From the NCBI GenBank assembly GCA_964538455.1, contig CAZIDZ010000004.1, forward strand, positions 82,724-146,723: DNA of 64,000 nt. The letters are read 5' to 3'. This document shows positions 16,324 to 23,478 of the stretch, in pieces. A program made the position numbers and the translations under genes. This DNA is from JAZDLX01 sp964538455. GTDB lineage: Bacteria; Electryoneota; Electryoneia; Electryoneales; Electryoneaceae. Below the pieces are notes generated by a model. It ran no database searches. It worked only from the letters and a program-made list of their open reading frames with translations, and was not told where the DNA came from. Within the stretch, counting starts at the first letter, position 1. Every line of letters begins with the position of its first letter.

Positions 16324-17937
16324 CTATTGCTGCGTTTTCGGTAGGTACGTGTTCGCGTCCGTGCGAATGTACCGGAGCAGACGGTTGTTTCCGGTATCGG
16401 AGATATAGACGACTCCTTCGGCCGTAGCGACTCCGGCAGGACCGTCCAGGATCGGCCACAGCACCTTCACCGTCGAATCCGCCGCGACGGAAAGATCGAA
16501 GGTTGTGTCCTGCGGAGCGATGTACGTCTCGCCGACCGGGGGATCCAGCAGGTCGGAGTATGAGATTCCCATCGACAACAGAATGCTGACCAGCGATTGA
16601 GCGGAGTCCAGGGAAACCGGGGTGTCCCGGGCGGCGTAAAAATCGACAAGGTCGGGATTCAACACCGCATCCAGTTCGTCACCCCGCTGGGCCAGGTAGT
16701 CGTCGAGCGATTGCCCCGCCTGCAAATCGATAAACTCGGGTTCGATGGCAACCTCACGGAATTTGAAGCCGCTCGGGAAGAACGCCGTCACCCGGTTCTG
16801 CGCCTGGTCCGCAACGTAAATCAACCCCAAGCCTCTGGCGTCCCGCTCTCCTACGGCCACAGACATCGGCTTGTCGAAATAATCCAGCATCAGCAGTTCA
16901 GGCTCGCCCGCCTCGGTGACGGCGATGTCGAAGTGCCAGTTTGACCCCGCCCCGCTCACCCTCTGGACGCGGAAGTTGCCGGCTGTCTGAGAGAACAGGA
17001 TGGACGTCGAGCTGGCCCCGCCCTGTGTGACGAGGCTGGTTGGGGAGTTGACCGACCCCTGTCCCTGTCCTGCCCCGACGGCAACCGCGCTCGGCGTGCC
17101 GACGTACGCGTAAAACGTCACTCCGTTATTCAACAGAAGGATTCGCGACGGCAGGACGTTGATCTCGACGATCCGGTCATCCTGCTCATCCGCGTAATAG
17201 AGCTTGTTCGAATTCGCCGCCCCGCCCGCGATATCTACAATTTTCGGCTTCGTCAGCGTGCCGACTGCATAGGTATGATCCACGTAAAAGAGGTAGGGTG
17301 CCGTCAGTGGGGTCAGCGAATCCGGTTCCGTCGTCGATGTGTAGTCCACGACGATGTAGTCTGCGGTGTTCGCCCCGCCTAGTTGCAGATAGAGAGGCTG
17401 GGTGTTGTCGATTCTTATCGTATCTTCCGTCTCCGGATTCGCCAACGTAATCGTCTGCACCAGCTCCTGTACGCCCACCTGGGCCACGTACTGATTCCAG
17501 CAATAGATCTTGTCCGTGCCGTTGACCATGTACAGGTTCAACTTGGTGTCCTGGCCGATCCCTCGCGGACCGTTTGAAGTGTCCGTCACGGAAGTAAAAA
17601 GGCTGTTTCTGACGACGGAGCCGGTGGTGGTCAGCTGAACCACGCGGCCGTTCGAACCTCCGTCCACTTCGGTGAAATCCACTACGTACACGAAACCGTC
17701 AGGACCGATGAGAATGTCGGTCGGATTCGTCCAGGTGTATCCATTCGCAGCATCCCAGTCGGGCGAAATGCGGACGAAACTCGTATCGTTCGCGCCAAAG
17801 TCCTCGACCTTGTTCTCAATCGCTGTCGGTAGCGCGGGATGCTCGCCACATCCGACGAACGCCAGACCGGCGAACAGAAGAAGCGCCAGCCCGAAAACCA
17901 CGGCCTTGGGTGAGTGTATCGCATCGTGCCGCATCAT
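16324..17937 (-). CDS. exported NHL-repeat-type beta-propeller lipoprotein
   Basis: About 537 residues. The N terminus has a basic start, a hydrophobic stretch AVVFGLALLLFAGLAFVGC ending in a cysteine that fits a lipoprotein signal, and then a mature part made of propeller-like strands. Recurring motifs of the NHL type are TWTNPTDILIGPDGFVYVVD near the start, GLGLIYVADQAQNRVTAFF in the middle and GPAGVATAEGVVYISDTGNNRLLRY at the end. No enzymatic motif was recognised. ATG 17937 has GAGG 12 nt upstream. An ATG at 17949 abuts the same GAGG and is less likely. Last gene of a minus-strand set with the PorV-like and TonB-receptor genes, so it is probably an outer-membrane or surface partner. The specific function is unknown. 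Confidence 0.82.
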   Translation of the reverse strand: MMRHDAIHSPKAVVFGLALLLFAGLAFVGCGEHPALPTAIENKVEDFGANDTSFVRISPDWDAANGYTWTNPTDILIGPDGFVYVVDFTEVDGGSNGRVVQLTTTGSVVRNSLFTSVTDTSNGPRGIGQDTKLNLYMVNGTDKIYCWNQYVAQVGVQELVQTITLANPETEDTIRIDNTQPLYLQLGGANTADYIVVDYTSTTEPDSLTPLTAPYLFYVDHTYAVGTLTKPKIVDIAGGAANSNKLYYADEQDDRIVEINVLPSRILLLNNGVTFYAYVGTPSAVAVGAGQGQGSVNSPTSLVTQGGASSTSILFSQTAGNFRVQRVSGAGSNWHFDIAVTEAGEPELLMLDYFDKPMSVAVGERDARGLGLIYVADQAQNRVTAFFPSGFKFREVAIEPEFIDLQAGQSLDDYLAQRGDELDAVLNPDLVDFYAARDTPVSLDSAQSLVSILLSMGISYSDLLDPPVGETYIAPQDTTFDLSVAADSTVKVLWPILDGPAGVATAEGVVYISDTGNNRLLRYIRTDANTYLPKTQQ

Positions 17938-17951
17938 TGGCTCAATCATCC

Positions 17952-19085
17952 TCAGAAAGAGAATTCCAGGCTCAGGCGTGTCACCTGGTCCAACAATCCG
18001 AATTCCGTGTAGCTGACATCCGCACTCATCGCGGTCGATCCGAACGGCAGCCGCAGACCCGCTCCGAGTGTCCAGGGATCCTCATCCGTATTGGCCTTGA
18101 CTCCGCCGCGCACGAAGAACTGCCCCGCAAATCCGTACTCGGCGCCGGCCGTGAAATTCTCCGAATTGTCCACCGGGTGGTTCAACTGGATAGACGCCAG
18201 CAGACGGTGCGGCCCATCGGCGAACAGCGTCATCGCGGTCCCCAGGCGAAATTCGGTCGGAGGGCTGAATTCCGTGAAGTTGGTCTGCACCATATCGCCG
18301 TTGGGATCGGGAGCGAGGAAACTTCCCTCGGGGCGCGCATTGGGCCCGAAATGCATCAACGCCACACCGATCCGCAGGTCGCGATACCCCGTCCAGTAGT
18401 AGGTGCCGAAGTCGATCATCACGTTGTCCATATGCGTATCGGCGAGCGTTTCGCGCGCGCCCTTGAGCGTGACCCCCCAGGAGAAGTTCTGTGTCATCTC
18501 CCAGGCGAACGTCGCAGCAAACTGAACATCCCCGTAGCTGTAGTACTCCCCCGTTCCGTCCGGGCGGTATTCCGTCGTGATCTCCTGGTCCGGCGCTTGC
18601 AGGCTGACCGCGGACAATCCGATCGCCCCGATGCTGATCGGCATCACCGCGCTCACCGCGCTGTAGTTCAGGTCCCCGATCCACCTGAAATGGACGAATC
18701 CCACGTTGTACCGCCCTCCCGAGAGGCGTCCCATCCGGGTTCTCGGGCCTTTCACACCCTCCGGCGGCCGTTCCGGGTCCAGCGCGTAGGCGCCAGTCCA
18801 GCGATTGCTGATCTGGGCGATCCCACCGGGATTCCAGAACGAGGCAAAAGCGTCGTTGGCGATGGCGACATAAGCGCCGCCGAGCCCCTCCGCCCGGGAG
18901 CCAACCGGCACCTTGAGAAAGGTCATCGACGAAGTGCCGACACGCTGGTCGCCGAAATTCGGGAAGAGACTCTGGGCCTCGGCCGGATTCGCAGCCAGGT
19001 TCGCCGCGAGAATGAACAGGATGACCACGCCGGCCGTTCTCAGGACGTTTCCACTCACTCCGTATCTCACGTTCGTGCGCCCCAT
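17952..19085 (-). CDS. PorV/PorQ family outer-membrane protein
   Basis: 377 residues with a signal peptide (about residues 1-37, ending NPAEAQS). The first mature segment, SLFPNFGDQRVGTSSMTFLKVPVGSRAEGLGGAYVAIANDAFASFWNPGG, is the conserved PorV/PorQ start, followed by amphipathic beta strands ending in aromatic F (LSLEFSF). In Bacteroidetes PorV carries type IX secretion cargo to the surface attachment machinery. Paralogues of unknown role are common in uncultivated FCB phyla. The ATG at 19085 has GAGG 8 nt upstream. Longer frames run into the receptor gene. It lies 2 nt from the TonB-receptor stop, so it is co-transcribed. Confidence 0.85.
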   Translation of the reverse strand: MGRTNVRYGVSGNVLRTAGVVILFILAANLAANPAEAQSLFPNFGDQRVGTSSMTFLKVPVGSRAEGLGGAYVAIANDAFASFWNPGGIAQISNRWTGAYALDPERPPEGVKGPRTRMGRLSGGRYNVGFVHFRWIGDLNYSAVSAVMPISIGAIGLSAVSLQAPDQEITTEYRPDGTGEYYSYGDVQFAATFAWEMTQNFSWGVTLKGARETLADTHMDNVMIDFGTYYWTGYRDLRIGVALMHFGPNARPEGSFLAPDPNGDMVQTNFTEFSPPTEFRLGTAMTLFADGPHRLLASIQLNHPVDNSENFTAGAEYGFAGQFFVRGGVKANTDEDPWTLGAGLRLPFGSTAMSADVSYTEFGLLDQVTRLSLEFSF

Positions 19086-19087
19086 GC

Positions 19088-21847
19088 TCAGAACCTCACC
19101 GAAGTGCCGAAGAACACCTGACGCGGCGCCTTGTATCTGCTCGGGTTGACCAGAATGAATCCCTGGGCGTTCTCCCACGACTGAGGTGCGGGATCCCCGG
19201 TTTCATACGGGCGGCCGGTGAGCGCGTTGATCTGGTTCGGCACCTTGAAATCAAACAGGTTCAACGATTCCATGAAGATCCGGATGCTCATCTTCTTGGA
19301 AAGCGGGAACTGCTTGTAGAGCTTGAGATCCACGGTGTTCCACCAGGGAGCCAGTTCGCTGTAGCGCGCCCCCGACTCCTGGTAGTCCTGGCCGTTGTTG
19401 GTGAGTACGATCGGGGTGTACCGTTTGCCCGTCGATAGATCCCAACGGACGCTCCCTCCCCAGTTTTTCGGCCAGTGAATGCCGAGCCAATAGGGCGAAG
19501 TGTTTTCAGGTACCCTCAACCAGAGAGTCAGCCCGAGCCGGATCGGAGTGTCCCAGGCTAGATACTCCTCACCCAACGTCTTCTCCTGGATGTGGGTGTC
19601 CGCCGCCGCCTGGATCGCCGCCTGCGAGCTCGAACTCTTGCCCGTGGCGATCTGGTAGGAAAAATCCACGTTCCCCGACCAGTAGGTTCCCTGCCGCGCG
19701 CGGAACCGGAACTCGAGACCGCGCACCCGGGCGTAATCCTGGTTGAAATACTGGTAGTACGAGATGTTCCCGAGCCGCGGGTTCGAGCTGGTTACCTGGA
19801 ACGACGTGGCATAATCATACAGATCCTTGTAGAACGCGGAAATTTCGAGCACCTGGTTGCCGGTGAACCTGTGCTTGATTCCCATCTCGTAGGACACCGT
19901 CGTCTGGGGATTCAGGTTCGGATTTCCGAAAAGCTGGTAAGTGCTCGGGCTGTAGGATCTCAGCTTGCTGAAGACATACGCGTACTTGGGACGCTGGCTG
20001 AAATGGCCGTAATTGAAAAACAGCACATCCGCGTCGGTCACCGGGTGGCTGACGCCCAGGCGCGGGCTCAGGTGCGATTTGATCCGGCGACCGAGAATCT
20101 CCTGCGTCTGATCCTCGAACAACTGCCGCGCCGCAGGAGTCAGTGTAATCACGTTCGGATCGGCGATCGCGTCTTCCACGTATTTGCCGGGCGCCCACCA
20201 GTCGAGGCGAAGCCCGACGTTGGCGATCATGCCCTTGAATTCGATCTTGTCCTGAGCGTAGAACGTACCCGCCTCGGACATCGCGTTGTACATGTCATAA
20301 TCCCCGCCGAGCGCGGTCGAGGCAACCCACGGATCGTGCACCGTCAGCGACTGCAGTTTCGTCTGCTCGTACTCGACCCCCAACTTCACCAGGTTGCGCG
20401 TATTCATCTGGCTGGTCAGTTTCCATTTCAGCTGGAAGGTGTCGTTATAGTGGTCGTGATAAGTGTCCCCGTTCCCCGCGTCCCAGAGGCCGTCCCCGGT
20501 TTTCGTGGTGATTTCGCCCAGGGCGCCCACGTCGTAGAAAACCGGCAGGTCATCCACGGGCTGGGTGTAGTCCGTGTAGTACTTCCCCTGGGGAGCACTG
20601 GTCACCCGGTTGTAGAAATTCCCAAGGGTCAACTCATAGAAGGTCTTGTTCGACAGGGTGTGCGTGATGTTTAGACCGTGCTGGAGTCCCTCGCGGGTGA
20701 TCGTATTGTATTGCGAAAGGATGTCCTCGTACTCGAGCGGGAAGTACTTCTTGTCCTCCACGACCGCGTCGAAGTACCCCTGGTTGATCTGCAGGCTCTG
20801 GCCGAAGTTATAGGAAATTTTGAACGTAGGGATCGGCCTGTAGGTGTATTTCGCCATGATCGAGTAATTGTTTTCCTCGCGAAGAGCAAATGGATTCCAT
20901 TGGCTTCGAATCGGGATCAGATCGCCCGAGGCGTTCGGCAGGTAGGTATCGGAGGTGTAGCCGTAGCCGTTCAGGAAAATCGTCGCCTTTCCGGGGATGT
21001 AAAGACCCGCGGATTTCAACGCGCCGCTTGTGATCGGGTCCGGTCCGCCGAGGGAAAACTCGACGTTGTTCGTATTCTGGTGCCGTGACGGCCAGCTGGC
21101 GAGGTTATCGCTCTTGGTCTGGAAGCTCCCCTCCCACACGTCGCCGCCTTCTTTCGTCTCCACGTTGACCAGCCCCGACATCGCCTGCCCGTACTCCGCG
21201 TTGAACCCGCCGGTGATCACCTCGATTTCCTTGACGGCTTCCGCGGAGATGTAGACGCCCAAGCCCTGTCCGCTGATCGGGTCTTTCACCGACAGGTTGT
21301 CGATGATGTACATGTTTTCGTCCGCTCGGCCGCCGCGGATGTGCACGTCGTTGTTGTCCCGGACGACTCCCACCTGCTGGCCGATCACGTCGTTCAGCCC
21401 TTCCACGGCGAGCTCGGTGATCTCTTTGCTGTTCATCGTGCGCGACGTCGCCGTTTGGTCGACGTCAAGCAGCGGTCTCTGCCCGACGACAACCACCTCC
21501 TGCCCGAGCGAGAGCACCGTCGGCTCCAGGGCGATGTCCTCCGTGATGATTTCATCGCCCTCGATGCGAAGGTCCGTCTTCAGGTAGAGTTTGTACCCGA
21601 TGAAGCTGGCCTGCAGGTCATAGCTGCCCGGATTGATCGCCATGATCGCGTAGTTGCCGTCGAGGTCGGTGGATGCACCCTTGTACGTCCCCTTGAGGAT
21701 GATGTTCACGCCCACGAGCGGTTCGCCGGTCTTGGCGTCGGTGATAGTGCCAAGAATGCGCCCCGCGAGCGCTGGGGCCGCCGCCAGCAACGAGGCAGCG
21801 AACAGTGTCGCCGCGATGATTCGCGTTGTCCCGTTTCTCCTACTCAT
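19088..21847 (-). CDS. TonB-dependent receptor with carboxypeptidase-like N-terminal domain
   Basis: 919-residue outer-membrane receptor. Signal peptide to about residue 29. Residues about 30-115 form a CarboxypepD_reg-like domain (GTITDAKTGEPLVGVNIILKG, DGNYAIMAINPGSYDL), then a plug domain (about 120-235, with VHIRGGRADENMYIIDNL and EIEVITGGFNAEYGQAMSGLVNVETKEGG), then a 22-strand-type barrel ending in an aromatic residue. The substrate is unknown. The architecture resembles SusC/OMA receptors without an adjacent SusD. The ATG at 21847 has AGGTGG 6 nt upstream and overlaps the preceding lipoprotein gene by 8 nt. It sits with PorV-like and lipoprotein genes in one apparent operon. Confidence 0.92.
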   Translation of the reverse strand: MSRRNGTTRIIAATLFAASLLAAAPALAGRILGTITDAKTGEPLVGVNIILKGTYKGASTDLDGNYAIMAINPGSYDLQASFIGYKLYLKTDLRIEGDEIITEDIALEPTVLSLGQEVVVVGQRPLLDVDQTATSRTMNSKEITELAVEGLNDVIGQQVGVVRDNNDVHIRGGRADENMYIIDNLSVKDPISGQGLGVYISAEAVKEIEVITGGFNAEYGQAMSGLVNVETKEGGDVWEGSFQTKSDNLASWPSRHQNTNNVEFSLGGPDPITSGALKSAGLYIPGKATIFLNGYGYTSDTYLPNASGDLIPIRSQWNPFALREENNYSIMAKYTYRPIPTFKISYNFGQSLQINQGYFDAVVEDKKYFPLEYEDILSQYNTITREGLQHGLNITHTLSNKTFYELTLGNFYNRVTSAPQGKYYTDYTQPVDDLPVFYDVGALGEITTKTGDGLWDAGNGDTYHDHYNDTFQLKWKLTSQMNTRNLVKLGVEYEQTKLQSLTVHDPWVASTALGGDYDMYNAMSEAGTFYAQDKIEFKGMIANVGLRLDWWAPGKYVEDAIADPNVITLTPAARQLFEDQTQEILGRRIKSHLSPRLGVSHPVTDADVLFFNYGHFSQRPKYAYVFSKLRSYSPSTYQLFGNPNLNPQTTVSYEMGIKHRFTGNQVLEISAFYKDLYDYATSFQVTSSNPRLGNISYYQYFNQDYARVRGLEFRFRARQGTYWSGNVDFSYQIATGKSSSSQAAIQAAADTHIQEKTLGEEYLAWDTPIRLGLTLWLRVPENTSPYWLGIHWPKNWGGSVRWDLSTGKRYTPIVLTNNGQDYQESGARYSELAPWWNTVDLKLYKQFPLSKKMSIRIFMESLNLFDFKVPNQINALTGRPYETGDPAPQSWENAQGFILVNPSRYKAPRQVFFGTSVRF

Positions 21848-23348
21848 CAAACACCACCTGGATGAACTTGCCGATACTTACAGGATCGTAGACTACCCAC
21901 AAAGGCACTGTAAGCAGCGTATATGACTTATCAACCCTGCGAATGCAAACGGTTGGAGTGCCTGCATATTGAGGTGGATCTTTCACGCTTGGATCCAGCC
22001 GGTAAACGACTTCCGCACCTGGATTTTCCACAAGTGCATACCAGGCATTACTGACCGTTTGGCGTAACATCAACTCTGGAAAATCTGAACCGCTTTCAGG
22101 TACGAAGAGCACGGTGTCTTGGGCATTTGTTCTGACTCGCAGATAAGTCGGGTCATAGTTGAGCAGGTAGAGACTATCGGACAAGTCAAGGACCATTCCC
22201 GTATCAACCGTCATCGTCGTCAGCAACATCCGATTCCCGGGAGTGTTGATGAAGCTGTACATCGAGTTGAATGCTTGGGTCAGAAGTGGAGTACCATAAA
22301 ACGAATACCAAAGTATCTTTTTAAATTTCATCAGCGTTTCTGAAATGTCCGCAGACACATAAGGCAACTCCGTCCCAAGCTCCCAAGTGCTATAAGCGGT
22401 CCCCTCAGCGCCATACAATGAATCAAAGATCGCTCTGTAGAAATCCAGATGTGTATTGGATTGGTCAAGGGCATAGTCGTCGACGATCAGGTAGTCGCCA
22501 GCCGGCTGTTTCACTCTCCAGTGGGCGGGATCCGTAGCGACGTTTGAATCCGGAAAATGGATCGTAGGTGACTGATATCCGGCAAGATCTTCCACTTTCA
22601 ACCAGAATATGTGATCTCCCGTCGTGAGATCACGCAGAGTGACTGAGTTGTACACCGCGTCCATCTCTTCCCAGGTCGTGTCGCCAGGGAGTGGATCGAG
22701 CGCGTAGAACACCTTGTCGATCGTCTGATAGCCATCCGGATCGGTTGCATCCCAGGCGAAGGATCGGACATTGAACGTCGTGAATGTTTTCCCTGCATAC
22801 GTGATTGGATTCGATTGAAGCTTGAAGGCTACTTTCGGACGGCTGTTAAAAACCGGGAACGTGATCTCTGCGGGATCGGGATCGACCGCCCCGCTGTTGT
22901 CAATGGCCTTAACCTGAAAGGTGAAATCTGCTGTAGGGGTGCGGATCGGAAGTGTGAAATCCAGCTGCTCCTGCTCGGTCTCATTCCAGGTGGAGTCGCT
23001 CACCTGCTGCCAATTGTCATCATACCACTGGGTGTCTGCAACAGCCCCGCTCGTGTCGCTGACGAGCAAGCCCCAGCGGTATATGTAGCTGACAATCCAC
23101 CCATCGGGGTCTTCGGCCCACCAGTGAATTGTCTTCTGGCTTGAGCTGGCGGCCGGAAGGGTGCCCGCTTTCGGCACCAGCGAGAGATAGGTTTGCGGCG
23201 GCAGATTGTTCGAGCTGCCCTGTGCGTTTCCTTCGAGACCGTCCGCCGCAACGGGATTAAGGCTCTGACAGCCGAGCTGGACCAGCGCAATCATCCCAAG
23301 CGCCAGCGCCGCCGCCAAAACCAGGAAACCCGTCCTGAGTACACTCAT
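21840..23348 (-). CDS. exported lipoprotein with Ig/FN3-like domains, function unknown
   Basis: 502 residues. Lipoprotein signal MSVLRTGFLVLAAALALG to LVQLGC. The mature part starts with a segment typical of surface proteins of FCB candidate phyla: WWAEDPDGWIVSYIYRW, a second repeat ATDPDGYQTIDKVFYALD, LRDLTTGDHIFWLKVEDLAG, then a C-terminal region with DYLIVDDYALDQSNTHLDFYRAIFD that may resemble a glutamine-amidotransferase-like fold, although I see no catalytic triad. The ATG at 23348 has GGAG upstream. The 3' two-thirds of the gene is clearly A+T-richer than the surroundings (22261-22320 is 23 of 60 G+C by count), suggesting a different history. It overlaps the receptor gene by 8 nt. Confidence 0.75.
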   Translation of the reverse strand: MSVLRTGFLVLAAALALGMIALVQLGCQSLNPVAADGLEGNAQGSSNNLPPQTYLSLVPKAGTLPAASSSQKTIHWWAEDPDGWIVSYIYRWGLLVSDTSGAVADTQWYDDNWQQVSDSTWNETEQEQLDFTLPIRTPTADFTFQVKAIDNSGAVDPDPAEITFPVFNSRPKVAFKLQSNPITYAGKTFTTFNVRSFAWDATDPDGYQTIDKVFYALDPLPGDTTWEEMDAVYNSVTLRDLTTGDHIFWLKVEDLAGYQSPTIHFPDSNVATDPAHWRVKQPAGDYLIVDDYALDQSNTHLDFYRAIFDSLYGAEGTAYSTWELGTELPYVSADISETLMKFKKILWYSFYGTPLLTQAFNSMYSFINTPGNRMLLTTMTVDTGMVLDLSDSLYLLNYDPTYLRVRTNAQDTVLFVPESGSDFPELMLRQTVSNAWYALVENPGAEVVYRLDPSVKDPPQYAGTPTVCIRRVDKSYTLLTVPLWVVYDPVSIGKFIQVVFDE

Positions 23349-23404
23349 CTCCAGCGCTCCTCCAAACCCGGGTAGGACATCTTGATATTTGCTTGAATGA
23401 ATCT

Positions 23405-23444
23405 CCTCCCCGCGCACCGCCTGCAACGCCGATGCGCGGGGAGG
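23405..23444. repeat. 12-bp perfect inverted repeat between two exported-protein genes
   Basis: CCTCCCCGCGCA (23405-23416) and TGCGCGGGGAGG (23433-23444) with a 16-nt loop, just beyond the stop of the 971-residue protein gene on the minus strand. Neither side has a convincing T-tract. It could be a weak terminator, an mRNA 3'-end stabiliser or a processing site that lowers expression of the downstream lipoprotein and receptor genes. Confidence 0.55.
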
Positions 23445-23478
23445 TTGTTATCGTTGTAACCGGCAGAAGCCCGATCGG

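Noticed and set aside
23405..23444. Rho-independent terminator after the 971-residue exported protein gene
   Set aside because: The stem is strong, but no U-tract follows on either strand and the loop is 16 nt, so it is listed only as an inverted repeat.
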